From a virus, in IMG/VR virus record IMGVR_UViG_3300049719_000225, positions 34,116 to 98,115 of that record: a DNA stretch of 64,000 bases; one strand, 5' to 3'. A program made the position numbers and the translations under genes. The notes below the pieces were generated by a model. The model did not search any database and had not been told where the DNA came from. It was given only the letters and a program-made list of their open reading frames with translations. Of the stretch, positions 8,992 through 17,767 are shown one piece after another; the first letter of the stretch is position 1; each line of letters starts with the position of its first letter.

Positions 8992-9204
8992 ATGACAACC
9001 TTCGGCACACCCAAAAAGACCATCACCTTCACCATCGAAGACGGGGAGGTCACCTCTGAGGCCCACGGCTTCACGGGCAAGGCCTGCGAGGCCGCGACCA
9101 AGTTCTTCACCGATGCTCTCGGCGGCAAGACCACCAAGAAGACGTTCAAGCCCGAGTACTACAAGACCGAGAAGTCCTTCGCTTCTCAGACGGCGGGGAA
9201 CTGA
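8992..9204 (+). CDS. DUF2997-like small protein
   Basis: 70 aa. The ITFTIEDGEVTSEAHGF-x-GKACEAATKFF-x-x-ALG pattern is that of DUF2997, a small family usually next to DUF1257 and a Ycf46-type ATPase. The EDG-E-V-T strand recurs at the start of the next gene, suggesting that protein is related. Its role is unknown; a substrate-like or cofactor role is possible. Confidence 0.75.
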   Translation: MTTFGTPKKTITFTIEDGEVTSEAHGFTGKACEAATKFFTDALGGKTTKKTFKPEYYKTEKSFASQTAGN

Positions 9205-9207
9205 ACC

Positions 9208-9474
9208 ATGAGCCGCATCGCCGTATTCTCCATCGAAGACGGGGAGGTCACCGCACTGGCTGGTGGCCCCCTGTCACTGGCCGACATGGGCCAACGCTCC
9301 ACCGAGCGGGCTTCCCACCTTGAGTTCAATGCCGACCTTGGCGTTGGAGGCGAGTGGGAGGTCACCGACCACAAGACGGGAGTCCTCCTGTTCACCCACG
9401 CCGACTACGACGTGGCCCTGCAGTGGGAGGCCGACCACTACAACCAGTTGCTTCTGGAAGGAGGTGCGTCATGA
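9208..9474 (+). CDS. Hypothetical protein, 88 aa, with DUF2997-like N-terminus
   Basis: It begins MSRIAVFSIEDGEVTALAGG, echoing the SxxDGEVT strand of the preceding DUF2997-like protein, but then diverges. It ends in an ATGA overlap with the SWIM gene. Small and soluble; function unknown. Confidence 0.65.
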   Translation: MSRIAVFSIEDGEVTALAGGPLSLADMGQRSTERASHLEFNADLGVGGEWEVTDHKTGVLLFTHADYDVALQWEADHYNQLLLEGGAS

Positions 9475-9824
9475 GTCTCGCTGGCCACCTTTCCTCCGAC
9501 GAACTGGTCATCAAGCCCGGCGGCGTCTATCAGGGCAAGACGATTGCCTGGACGTGGCCGTTCAATTCGCAGACCAACCCCGACAGGAGCTACAGGTGCC
9601 TCCTCTTCGAGGACGGTTCCCTGACGTGCAACTGCCCAGGCTGGGCCAAGCGGGTGGTGAACGGCGTGCGTGAGTGCAAGCACACGCAGTTCGTCGCCTC
9701 GTCGCTTGAGATGGTCCAGAACGGAGGCGCATTCGTTGAGAGCATGGCCCCCGCTCAGAAGGCGATGTTTGTAACCGCCAAGGACAACTGGAGCCGCAGC
9801 CGTCGCAGGTTCAACTTCGACTAG
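9471..9824 (+). CDS. SWIM zinc-finger protein, 117 aa
   Basis: The start is ATG 9471 in an ATGA overlap with the previous stop. It contains CNCPGWAKRVVNGVRECKH, a C-x-C-x(n)-C-x-H SWIM zinc-binding motif at about residues 46-65. SWIM domains bind DNA or protein. As the last gene of the ATPase cassette it may recruit the ATPase to a target. A bidirectional terminator follows about 85 nt downstream. Confidence 0.75.
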   Translation: MSLAGHLSSDELVIKPGGVYQGKTIAWTWPFNSQTNPDRSYRCLLFEDGSLTCNCPGWAKRVVNGVRECKHTQFVASSLEMVQNGGAFVESMAPAQKAMFVTAKDNWSRSRRRFNFD

Positions 9825-9908
9825 ACTTTGGGATGGTATGGTGCGCAGGGAGATCCTGCGACAGGGGGTTTGGACCAGTGTTTTCCCCCACATGAAATCC
9901 CTCCCGAG

Positions 9909-9944
9909 CGCCCCGCCGATAATCGGCGGGGCGCTTTCTTTTAC
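9909..9944. terminator. Bidirectional intrinsic terminator
   Basis: A long GC-rich perfect hairpin (CGCCCCGCCGAT / ATCGGCGGGGCG) is followed by TTTCTTTT on the + strand. It separates the rightward ATPase cassette from the leftward virion gene ending at 9941. Confidence 0.85.
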
Positions 9945-12553
9945 TGGATCGACACTGAGAGCACGTTCACCATCGTGCCTGCAGCGGCAGTGACGACTGG
10001 CAGTATCTGGCTCATCGTGCTGGACGTGGCAAACACCTGAGTCTGCGTCAACGTGTAGGTGACGACGCCTCCCGGCACTGTGGTGGTCATCAGGTTCACA
10101 GTCACCGTGTAGGTGTTGTTCGCGAGCAGGTTGTTCATCCACACCGTGAGCGTGATGAACTGAATGTTGTAGCCGCCTCCAGGCCCCGTGTTCAGGAGGT
10201 TGTACGACGTGAAGGCCCCTGCCTGTTGAGGCAGGTTCACTATCGATCCAGTGCCCACTGAGGATCCAGTGCTGGTAAGATTCGTGATGCTGACGCCGCC
10301 TGTCGCAGGGTTCGTGACCGTGAACGTGAAGTTCGGCGAGATGAGCGCTGCCCCTGTCTGTTGCGCAGCCGCACGGGTGACTGTTGGCCAGAAATCTGGA
10401 CCAGCTACGAGACAGCCGAAGTCAATCATCCATGGCTGACACACCCGCAACGCCGGTGTCAGGAGCGGCGTGGCATAGGTGGCAAGGATCGTGCCCGTGC
10501 CATCCGAGGTAGGTACGAGACCCGCAGGCACGAGTGCAGGACGACCGAGGTCTCCCGGTCCTGCGGCTTGGAAGGCTTGGAACAGGCGCACCTCGGCCAA
10601 CGAAATGGCGTTTAGCCAGCGTTGATTGGCGTTGCTGTCCCACACATAGCCGTAGGTTGGGTCTGGGGTGCGAATCTCTGAAACGGCATTGTTCACCTGC
10701 GACCAGGAGTTTTTAACCGAGTCGAGTGCCAGTGAGAGAAGGGACCGCTTGTGCCGCTCGTAAAGGTAGGCGTTTTGGATCGGCGTGGTGCCCTGGTAGG
10801 CGCGGATGTCGAAGCCATAGATGTAAAGGCAGATCCCCTGGGAGCCGAACCAGTTCAGCGTGAGGGCGGGCACGATCTGTTGCGCTGTGTTGTAGACATC
10901 GAGCCAGACGCAATCCATCCGCTCAGGAATGCCTGCAAACTGCGAGGTGAAACTGTTCACGGGTCCGAGGGCTGCCCCGATGCTGTAGTTCACCGGCGTG
11001 TTGACCGGCAACACCGTCGTCACTTGCAGCTCCTCAATGGTAAGTTGAGCCCCAGCGTTGCCGTACCACGTCACCGTCACCGTGCCCGGCTGGCCTGAGG
11101 TGGACAGCTGAACAGGGGGCGTCATCACCGCCGTTCCCGGCACCTGTCCGAACGACCATGCACCGGAGTACACCACGTTGGCGTTGTAGCTCACCTGAAC
11201 CTGAAACGACGTGGTCGGGTTCACGAGGTCCGTGATGCTGAAGGATAGGAGAATGCCTCCAGAAGGGGCGGCGAATGACCAGCTGATGCTGCCTGCGGCG
11301 GTGAGGGTGGCCGACGTGGGGAAGAGCACCGAGGGACAGGTGATGCCTGCTGTATTCTGATAGCCGAAGATGTTCAGAATGCGGCTCGGCTTGACGAGGA
11401 AGCCTATCCGTATCGGGCCGGGTGGGATCACACAGGGCACGGAAAACTGGAGCGTTCCGGGCGTGGTGATGAGCGCTGAATTGGGCTGCCACAGGCCACC
11501 AGCCGTGATGTTGTTTTCAGGGGCGATGGTGTTGTAGATGAGGTTGTCCCTCCAGTTGCGCACGACAAGACGCGCGCTTTTCTGGCGGTAAAACGCAGAG
11601 TCCGACGCACTCGGCACCTGATACTGGAGCTGCACGATTCCCCCATCCGGCGTCACGAATGTGGGCGTAACAGGCACACCTGTCGTTGACGGCCCCACCA
11701 TCTCATCCTGCCAAGTGATGCTGCCCTGAGGCGGGTTGTAAATGATCTGTCCTGCAGTGCCCTGAAGCAGGGGCCACGACGCCCAAACCCGTTGCGACGG
11801 CGTGGAACTTACGAGTTGGTACACCTCAGGTTCCGATACGTTTGTATCCGGGCTCACAGTGAGCACAAGCAGACGACTGGCGAAACTCCAGACTCGGTCG
11901 ATGTTGTAGCGGATGTTTGCCACGTATGCCGCGAGCGTGTTATCCCTATCCGCTAGCGCCTGGTCCGGCGTCTTGAAGAGCGCCACGTTCAGGGGATAGC
12001 CCTGACTCACGGTCTGAGTGGAGAAGTTACCCGCGGCGAGAGACCACGCCTCATTTATCGAGGTGGGAAGAAGGGGAGGAGGGGAAAGGATGCCTGTGGC
12101 AAACTGTTTCGTGGCCAGATAGAGCCAAGTGTAGATCAGGAGATCCCGAGCGTAGAGCATCTCATCTGCCGTGACGGCATCCGATCCAGGGGAGCCCGCG
12201 GGAACGCTCTGGTTGTCCACATGCGTGACGTTTCCAGGGCTTGAGTAGGCTGCCCCAAGTAGGTCAACGGAGAGGTCCTGCAACGTTCCCACAGGATCAC
12301 CTGCAACACGCGGATAGGGCACGGAGATGCCCCAGATGTCGCCGCAGGCACTGGCCACCTCTGCAATGGTCACTGCGAGGATCAGGTCTCGATAGGATAG
12401 GTTTCCATCTCTCTGAGCAAAGGGTAGAGTTGAGAAATCGGCAGCCGGATTGACGTACGGCAGCGTCGAGCCTGGTTGCTGCGCATTGAACCACCAGAGG
12501 TAGTTGTACTTCGGCAATGGGAACGCGGAATACATCAGAGATGGATGAGCCAC
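9941..12553 (-). CDS. Large virion/baseplate-associated protein, 870 aa
   Basis: Not recognised by family. It is an 870-aa, Ser/Thr/Asn/Gly-rich, strand-rich protein with low charge, like phage structural (fibre or baseplate-peripheral) proteins. The N-terminal third is mixed alpha/beta with LILAVTIAEVASACGDIWG; the rest is beta-rich. It is last in a leftward block after two small related virion-like proteins and a gp53-like baseplate protein, which supports a distal tail location. Confidence 0.65.
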   Translation of the reverse strand: MAHPSLMYSAFPLPKYNYLWWFNAQQPGSTLPYVNPAADFSTLPFAQRDGNLSYRDLILAVTIAEVASACGDIWGISVPYPRVAGDPVGTLQDLSVDLLGAAYSSPGNVTHVDNQSVPAGSPGSDAVTADEMLYARDLLIYTWLYLATKQFATGILSPPPLLPTSINEAWSLAAGNFSTQTVSQGYPLNVALFKTPDQALADRDNTLAAYVANIRYNIDRVWSFASRLLVLTVSPDTNVSEPEVYQLVSSTPSQRVWASWPLLQGTAGQIIYNPPQGSITWQDEMVGPSTTGVPVTPTFVTPDGGIVQLQYQVPSASDSAFYRQKSARLVVRNWRDNLIYNTIAPENNITAGGLWQPNSALITTPGTLQFSVPCVIPPGPIRIGFLVKPSRILNIFGYQNTAGITCPSVLFPTSATLTAAGSISWSFAAPSGGILLSFSITDLVNPTTSFQVQVSYNANVVYSGAWSFGQVPGTAVMTPPVQLSTSGQPGTVTVTWYGNAGAQLTIEELQVTTVLPVNTPVNYSIGAALGPVNSFTSQFAGIPERMDCVWLDVYNTAQQIVPALTLNWFGSQGICLYIYGFDIRAYQGTTPIQNAYLYERHKRSLLSLALDSVKNSWSQVNNAVSEIRTPDPTYGYVWDSNANQRWLNAISLAEVRLFQAFQAAGPGDLGRPALVPAGLVPTSDGTGTILATYATPLLTPALRVCQPWMIDFGCLVAGPDFWPTVTRAAAQQTGAALISPNFTFTVTNPATGGVSITNLTSTGSSVGTGSIVNLPQQAGAFTSYNLLNTGPGGGYNIQFITLTVWMNNLLANNTYTVTVNLMTTTVPGGVVTYTLTQTQVFATSSTMSQILPVVTAAAGTMVNVLSVSIQ

Positions 12554-12978
12554 GCTCCTGATACGCTCACGTAAACAGGAGGATTGTTCAGGTTGTTGAC
12601 CACGAATACGCCGTAGGTGTCGGGCTGATCAAGGGGCCACACCTGGGCTGGAGGGAACACGCCCACCGTACCTGGGATGTCCACGCCCACGTACGCCAGT
12701 GGCTCTCCCGGAGGTCCAGCTAGGAGATCAGCTCTGCTTCCGTACAAGCCCGCATACACCGAGTTGTAGGTCGGGTTGTTTTTCATGGGTGGGGCCGATA
12801 GCACCAACATGCGGATGAGGTGCACACTGAGCCAGGAGAGCGTGGCCCTCTGACCCTGTGCCAGCTGAAGCATGGTCACAGTCTGCTCAACACCTGGTTC
12901 GAGCATTGTCTCTGGCAGATTGAAGGGCACCCACAGGTATCGCCCGAGATCGTCCTCGGTTATGAATTGGGAAGACAT
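12535..12978 (-). CDS. Probable virion protein, 147 aa
   Basis: The start is ATG 12978 (MSSQFITEDDLGRYLWVP). Strand-rich. It shares a layout with the 172-aa gene at 13481: a TLSWLSVHL-like strand, an A-YVG segment and a C-terminal beta end, so the two may be distant paralogues. It overlaps the 870-aa gene by 19 nt and the HNH gene end by 19 nt. Confidence 0.6.
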   Translation of the reverse strand: MSSQFITEDDLGRYLWVPFNLPETMLEPGVEQTVTMLQLAQGQRATLSWLSVHLIRMLVLSAPPMKNNPTYNSVYAGLYGSRADLLAGPPGEPLAYVGVDIPGTVGVFPPAQVWPLDQPDTYGVFVVNNLNNPPVYVSVSGAWLIHL

Positions 12979-13442
12979 GGTTGTTTCTGTTGCAACATGC
13001 GCCGATACGTCCTGATGCTGTGACAGTTTGCACATACTAAGTCACATTTCGCTATCTCCTCTTCTATCCTTTTGATACTATGGCTTTTTGCACGACTTTC
13101 TGATAGCTCAAAACTCTTGTCCCTCTTATGGTCAAAGTGCATCACGTAAAACGGATAGCGGGTGTTACAGTCTGTACAGGGTTTGTCTTTCTGAGATCGT
13201 ATGAAATCTCGCTTCTTTTCCTGACATCGTTTGACGGCTAGTCGTTTTACCTGCGGGTTTCTGGCAGTGCTAAGTCTTCCACGAACCCGACCAAATTCCT
13301 TGCAGGCTTCACAGCGACACCGATGTCTAAGATATTCATTTTCAGTCCCATGCTTTGGAGGAGAACGCCTGACGCCTTTCTCAGGGCCACTCTTCAAAAA
13401 AGGCACGGATTCTCCAGCGATACGACGCCTGTAACGCTTCAT
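12960..13442 (-). CDS. HNH homing endonuclease inserted in the virion gene block
   Basis: 160 aa from ATG 13442, preceded by an AGAGAGAG ribosome-site-like run. The N-terminal HGTENEYLRHRCRCEAC module is the small Cys-cluster domain often attached to HNH enzymes. The C-terminal HNH has C-x2-C (PCTDC), the catalytic FDHKRDK and a second C-x2-C (CANCH). It is A/T-richer than its neighbours and sits between two virion genes on the same strand, as expected for a free-standing homing gene. Confidence 0.85.
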   Translation of the reverse strand: MKRYRRRIAGESVPFLKSGPEKGVRRSPPKHGTENEYLRHRCRCEACKEFGRVRGRLSTARNPQVKRLAVKRCQEKKRDFIRSQKDKPCTDCNTRYPFYVMHFDHKRDKSFELSESRAKSHSIKRIEEEIAKCDLVCANCHSIRTYRRMLQQKQPCLPNS

Positions 13443-13480
13443 CGTCTCTCTCTGTGCTACGTGCAGGGAATCAGAAAAGA

Positions 13481-13999
13481 TCATGCGGGACCCAGGCTCA
13501 TCACGATCTGTCCAGTCACCGTAAGGCGCAGCGACCAGGTGGTGGTGTTGTTGCAGATCACGAAGCTGTACGGGCCAGCAGCCGAGTAGGTGGCTGGTGT
13601 CGTAGACCTGGCGGCGTAGAGTGGCGGCGTATTGGTCGTGGCTGAGCCGATGATGAGCGGATTTTCCTGAGCCGCCTGGGTATTTGGGGACACCAGTGCG
13701 TTGAAATTGTAGTAGAGACCCACGTAGGCCAGCCCATAACCTGGAGTGACGAGTGTGGCATCGCTTGTAGGGAATACGCACACGCCGTCCACAGGAGAAA
13801 TGCTGGCTGTATCAGCTGTGGTAGAGTTGTCGAGAAAGCTCAGCAGGTTCATTTGGAGCCACGTAAGTGTGAACGACTGGGCTGACGAAAGGACGGTGGA
13901 ACTTACCACAAGCCACTGTTCTGGCTCTATTTCCGTGAGAGGCAGGCTTACGGGAAGTGGGATCAGGCTCTCGTATTGAGTGCTGGTGACGTAGCTCAT
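13481..13999 (-). CDS. Probable virion protein, 172 aa
   Basis: Strand-rich, Ser/Thr/Asn-rich protein starting MSYVTSTQYESLIPLP. It resembles the 147-aa protein at 12535 in order of segments (LTWLQMNLL; GLAYVGLYYN). The likely site is the baseplate or tail periphery by position, next to the gp53-like gene, from which it is separated by 4 nt. Confidence 0.6.
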   Translation of the reverse strand: MSYVTSTQYESLIPLPVSLPLTEIEPEQWLVVSSTVLSSAQSFTLTWLQMNLLSFLDNSTTADTASISPVDGVCVFPTSDATLVTPGYGLAYVGLYYNFNALVSPNTQAAQENPLIIGSATTNTPPLYAARSTTPATYSAAGPYSFVICNNTTTWSLRLTVTGQIVMSLGPA

Positions 14000-14003
14000 G
14001 AAA

Positions 14004-14366
14004 TTATCGGTTTAGGCCTGTGGGTGAGAAACGGACCTGTACGCCCGTCTGGAAATCCAACAGGGGATCCAGGAATTGGGAAAGGTCAGCGAGCAGCCAC
14101 CAAAGAGCGGGATCACCCTGGTAGAAATTGCTGATCGTGTCGGGACGATTGGACGTGGCCATCGTGACATTGACCAGGCGGTCGCTGTTTTGGGCCACGG
14201 CCTGAATCCTGAGCCCGAAGACCAGGTTTCCGTCCGATGGGTTGGTGTAGATGGGCGTGAGCTGATAGGCCGAGTCGTTGGCCAGCGTCACCGTGCTCGT
14301 GGATGGCGTTGCTACGGCCTGCAGGGTGGTGCTGCTGTTGACGGTTGAACTGCTGCTAGTGGCCAT
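14004..14366 (-). CDS. Baseplate wedge protein, T4 gp53-like
   Basis: 120 aa. The RPDTISNFYQGDPALWWLLA segment (residues ~74-93) matches the R-x-D-x-I-x-x-x-Y-G-D-x-x-x-W-W pattern of gp53-type baseplate wedge and LysM-like baseplate proteins. The N-terminus is Ser/Thr-rich. It is the first gene of the leftward virion block. Confidence 0.7.
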   Translation of the reverse strand: MATSSSSTVNSSTTLQAVATPSTSTVTLANDSAYQLTPIYTNPSDGNLVFGLRIQAVAQNSDRLVNVTMATSNRPDTISNFYQGDPALWWLLADLSQFLDPLLDFQTGVQVRFSPTGLNR

Positions 14367-14505
14367 AACATAAGTACGGTCGAGGCCCTCCTGCGAAATT
14401 CTTCCATTTTTTGGTTTACAGAAGTTATCATCGTGTTCTCTTCAACGTTCAGAGAATCTGCCGGGGAGAGGCAGTGGTACGTTGCCCGGCCGCAGTGTCA
14501 CCCCC
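14367..14505. other. Divergent intergenic region
   Basis: A 139-bp spacer between leftward baseplate genes and a rightward block. It has a TTTACA at 14415-14420 but no good -10 at 16-17 nt, so I do not call a promoter. Confidence 0.3.
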
Positions 14506-15612
14506 ATGTCCATCTTCATTCCGCCTGCTCGTATTCGTCACGAAGACGAACTCTTCATCAACTCGCTCGCGCTCCAGTATCGCGACTCCTTCTGGGATCA
14601 CGAGACGCTTCGCAGCATCTCCGCCGACGCCCTCCGCATGATTCGGCACCTCGCTTCGAGGTACTCCGACCCTACCTGCATGGAGCTGAACGCCGAGGAG
14701 CTGGAGGCCGAGGGCAGGCGGAAATTCATCGAGCAGGTCACCGTCGTAAAAGTATTGACGGGTCTGCCCCAACGGTTACACATTGGTGATCTCGTGGTCT
14801 CCTTCAACGGTGCTCCCGTGTCGGATACGTCACAGTTGGCTAGAGAGATAGGCAGGTGCGCACCGAGGTCCGAGGCCGTAATCGAGTATTTGCGTTGGCC
14901 CAAAACCAGAAAAAACGAGGAAGAGGACAAGGAAGACAACAAGCCGAAAATGATGAAGGCTGGGGCCATAAAGTTCACGCTGGGCGACGAGGATGGGAAA
15001 GCTACCGTCTCCGGTGTCACGTTCAAGGAGATGGATGATGACACACGCTGGACAGGCCTGTCCGTCGAGAATTTCAACCCCTATGCCGCCGTTGTGGACG
15101 ATGTGGATTCAGACGATTCACTGGTTTGTGGACGTGCTCCGAGGCCGCCCACGAGGGTCGAACTCTTCAGCTGGTTGAAGTGTTGCGCCAACAACCACAT
15201 TCGGGGCATCGTCCATCGTTGTCGGTTCACTGTGAGGCGCACGGGACGCCGGGTGCCGTCCAAGGACAGCAATGTGGACTGGAACAGATCGTTCAAGCCT
15301 GAGGTGAGTCTGGAGGCGGCCTCGGAGGACGAGTTCATGAACAGGGCCGTGGAACGGGCGGCCAGCGTGTGGGACTCCCATGCGGTGCAGGAGTTCGATG
15401 AGGATATGGGGGCGTCGAGGTACGCCTACCGCAGTTTCTCCCATCCTTCCAATTCCAATCTTACTATCAAACTCATCAGTTTACATCTGCGTCTTCTACC
15501 AAATGATCTCGTCTCTATCGACAACTGCGCCTACCTCAACCTCCTCGCCGACCATTACCGTGAAAACGGATGCTCGGTCAGGTACACTTACACGCCACAG
15601 GCATCCGCATAG
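14506..15612 (+). CDS. Unknown protein, 368 aa, with PDZ-like segment
   Basis: The start is ATG 14506 (MSIFIPPARIRHEDEL); a TTG at 14482 is an alternative. Residues ~77-130 read as a PDZ-like domain: GLPQRLHIGDLVVSFNGAPV followed by a helix and a closing strand. An acidic KNEEEDKEDNK linker follows. A later segment (ELFSWLKCCANNHIRGIVHRC) vaguely resembles phage sigma-like regulators, but I cannot support that call. Function unknown. Confidence 0.6.
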   Translation: MSIFIPPARIRHEDELFINSLALQYRDSFWDHETLRSISADALRMIRHLASRYSDPTCMELNAEELEAEGRRKFIEQVTVVKVLTGLPQRLHIGDLVVSFNGAPVSDTSQLAREIGRCAPRSEAVIEYLRWPKTRKNEEEDKEDNKPKMMKAGAIKFTLGDEDGKATVSGVTFKEMDDDTRWTGLSVENFNPYAAVVDDVDSDDSLVCGRAPRPPTRVELFSWLKCCANNHIRGIVHRCRFTVRRTGRRVPSKDSNVDWNRSFKPEVSLEAASEDEFMNRAVERAASVWDSHAVQEFDEDMGASRYAYRSFSHPSNSNLTIKLISLHLRLLPNDLVSIDNCAYLNLLADHYRENGCSVRYTYTPQASA

Positions 15613-16843
15613 CGAGTCTCCGGAAGCAGTCCTGGCGGATTTGGAGTTCTTGGTCTACCATCAACTCACGAACCCAAACCCGCAGGCATGCACGCTTGCG
15701 GAGATCGACAGTTTTCGCGGGAGAAAATCCAAGGGTCCCATCAAGGTGGACATCACTGAGGACAATCTCGCGGATGGCCTGGGGATGCCCCGTGAACTTT
15801 TTCACCAGGTGCGCTCAGGCATAAAGGAGAAAATCGCCCACCACATGACACTCCAACCACACGAACAGGCCCACCACACAGCAGTAATGGCCCTTGAAAG
15901 GCTCTTCGAGGTGCACGTACCCAGGCTCATCGAGCCCATTGTCGTCCGTCGCATCTTCACGATGAAGGCCCGTGCCGACTACAAGAAGATCATCAACGGA
16001 TGGACGGACCCAGGTACTGGCGTTCATTTGTCGTTCGAGCAGATCTCGGACCTGTTGCGGACGGTGGGGGCCAAGCCCCCGGTCATGGACGCCAATCAGA
16101 CCACGCTCGCTTGTTTCGGTATTCTTTGGGAGGCGAACAACAATGCCTGCCGCAACTGTGACCTCTTTGCATCCTGCAACGCCGAGGCAGCCACACTCGG
16201 GCTGGCCATCCCCATGACATCGACCACTGCTAGCGTACTAGACAAGGGCGGATTCAACCTGTCACCGAAGCTGTTGCCCGCCGTAGCCAAGGTGCGCACC
16301 GCCCACAAGACAGACGAGAGCGCCCGGCCCCAGCTCTCAACCAAGACCGACAAGCCCGTAACCTCTTCCCTCGCCGAGGAGGAGATGGTGAACTACCTGG
16401 AGAAGAATTTCTGGGGGTTCAACTGCTTCATCTACAAGTACTACACGCACAGAGGCGACACGAGCATGAACAAGGGTACCAGCTACCTGTTCTGGCTTGG
16501 CCGCCTTCTGGACGGAAAACGCACGAAGCGCACCGAGGACGGTGGTCAGCTCAGGCTCGCATTCATTCCGCCCAACAAACCGGAGGTGAAGGAGCCGCAG
16601 GAGGGCGAGTCGCTGCCCCCACCCCCACCCTATCCGCCCGCCTGGTGGCTGGAAATGCGTTCCAAACTGGAGAAAATAGGCGGCAGCTACTATCTTCCCT
16701 TGAACTGCGAGTACAGCACACTGGTGGAGCTGTGCGAGAAACAGGCTCAATGCAGGCCTTCCCACGTTGAGTCCAGGCCTCCCCGGCCCAAGAAACCGAA
16801 GAAGGCCAAGTCCCTATGCCCGAAACCTCCGTCCTCGACCTGA
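15503..16843 (+). CDS. Unknown protein, 446 aa, with Cys cluster
   Basis: The start at ATG 15503 is uncertain and would overlap the previous gene by 110 nt. The centre contains C-x13-C-x2-C-x5-C (ACFGILWEANNNACRNCDLF region), a possible zinc or iron-sulphur site. The C-terminus has a Pro-rich PPPPPYPPAWW stretch and a very basic K/P tail. Not recognised. It overlaps the next membrane-protein gene by 28 nt. Confidence 0.6.
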   Translation: MISSLSTTAPTSTSSPTITVKTDARSGTLTRHRHPHSESPEAVLADLEFLVYHQLTNPNPQACTLAEIDSFRGRKSKGPIKVDITEDNLADGLGMPRELFHQVRSGIKEKIAHHMTLQPHEQAHHTAVMALERLFEVHVPRLIEPIVVRRIFTMKARADYKKIINGWTDPGTGVHLSFEQISDLLRTVGAKPPVMDANQTTLACFGILWEANNNACRNCDLFASCNAEAATLGLAIPMTSTTASVLDKGGFNLSPKLLPAVAKVRTAHKTDESARPQLSTKTDKPVTSSLAEEEMVNYLEKNFWGFNCFIYKYYTHRGDTSMNKGTSYLFWLGRLLDGKRTKRTEDGGQLRLAFIPPNKPEVKEPQEGESLPPPPPYPPAWWLEMRSKLEKIGGSYYLPLNCEYSTLVELCEKQAQCRPSHVESRPPRPKKPKKAKSLCPKPPSST

Positions 16844-17163
16844 CCGACAGCGAACTCCTAGACAAGGACATCATTCGTCTGAGAGACGTGGTGCCCAGCC
16901 AGTTTTGGGTGCTTGCCGTCCTGGGTACAATCATGCTGGTGGGAGCGGCCTACCAAATCACGCCTCGCGTTGGCTGGGAGGTGGCGGCCCTGGCAGCCGG
17001 ATCCGCCTTCTGCTTTTTCTGCGCGGGCCTGGTGGCCACGGTGAAGGTGCTATTCATGCTGAGCAGGAGCCAGCTTGAGGTGCGCATCCTTGCCACGCAG
17101 CTTCCCCGTGAGGCCGCCTCACTTGTTGTGTCCCACATGAGCCCGTCAGGTCTCGGAAGGTAG
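16816..17163 (+). CDS. Small membrane protein, 115 aa, two TM helices
   Basis: Two hydrophobic segments at about residues 28-48 (FWVLAVLGTIMLVGAAY) and 54-76 (VAALAAGSAFCFFCAGLVATV) indicate a helical hairpin in the inner membrane. The N-terminus is acidic. It could be a superinfection or lysis-related protein, but nothing specific is visible. Its 3' end is overlapped antisense by an HNH gene (110 nt). Confidence 0.6.
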   Translation: MPETSVLDLTDSELLDKDIIRLRDVVPSQFWVLAVLGTIMLVGAAYQITPRVGWEVAALAAGSAFCFFCAGLVATVKVLFMLSRSQLEVRILATQLPREAASLVVSHMSPSGLGR

Positions 17164-17755
17164 GGAAAATGTTGTGGTAGACCTGGTATATCCAGGTCTC
17201 GAACTGTTTCACGGTCATGTTGTGTTTTGCGATATTGCAGACAGTGCAGCAGGGCACGCAGTTTTCTTTCGTGTAACCGAGAGTTGAGTCCAGTCTGTCC
17301 AATCCATTGCAGAGCGTTGTTTCGTTAAAGAGCCGCCTCAGATTTTTTCTTCCAGGATTGTATCCAAGCTTTGCGGGTTCCCCACAGTAGTGACAACTCT
17401 GAGACGAGATTCTGTCAAACTCTTCATGGGTAAGTGCGAAAGGAAATCCTCTCTTCCTGGCGTTTCTCCTGTAAAATGAAACTCTGAAATGAAGATAGGC
17501 CTCGCCCGGTTTCTTGCGACCTATTGGACGGCTAGACATCTCCTTTCTTCTCAGACATCCACAGTTTGTGGTGCCACCGGATACTAAATCATGCCGTCTC
17601 GTGCCGGTGGTAAGTCTTCCACATGCACATTTGCAGAGATAGCGACGAGTGACGGCCATCTGTCCCACACTCTTTCCCGTTTTGATCGGTCTACGATGCG
17701 GTTCTAACTCCTCGATCACTGTTAAGTTCCCGAAGGTTTTTCCAATTATGTCCAT
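17054..17755 (-). CDS. HNH homing endonuclease, zinc-finger type
   Basis: 233 aa. The N-terminal zinc-ribbon CKCACGRLTTGTRRHDLVSG...CGC is typical of phage HNH proteins that read DNA with an AP2/zinc module. The HNH core has C-x2-C (CHYCGE), NGLDRLDSTLGYTKENC, and C-x2-C (CTVCN). The terminal ~35 residues are antisense to the end of the membrane-protein gene and look like read-through. A/T-rich relative to its neighbours. Confidence 0.85.
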   Translation of the reverse strand: MDIIGKTFGNLTVIEELEPHRRPIKTGKSVGQMAVTRRYLCKCACGRLTTGTRRHDLVSGGTTNCGCLRRKEMSSRPIGRKKPGEAYLHFRVSFYRRNARKRGFPFALTHEEFDRISSQSCHYCGEPAKLGYNPGRKNLRRLFNETTLCNGLDRLDSTLGYTKENCVPCCTVCNIAKHNMTVKQFETWIYQVYHNIFPTFRDLTGSCGTQQVRRPHGEAAWQGCAPQAGSCSA

Positions 17756-17767
17756 ACTCTACATACC

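Noticed and set aside
13443-13781. N-terminal extension of the 12960 HNH protein
   Set aside because: The upstream part is out of frame within the 13481 virion gene; ATG 13442 has a ribosome-site-like run.
14415-14442. Promoter at TTTACA upstream of 14506
   Set aside because: The hexamer at the correct spacing is TCTCTT-like; too weak to call.
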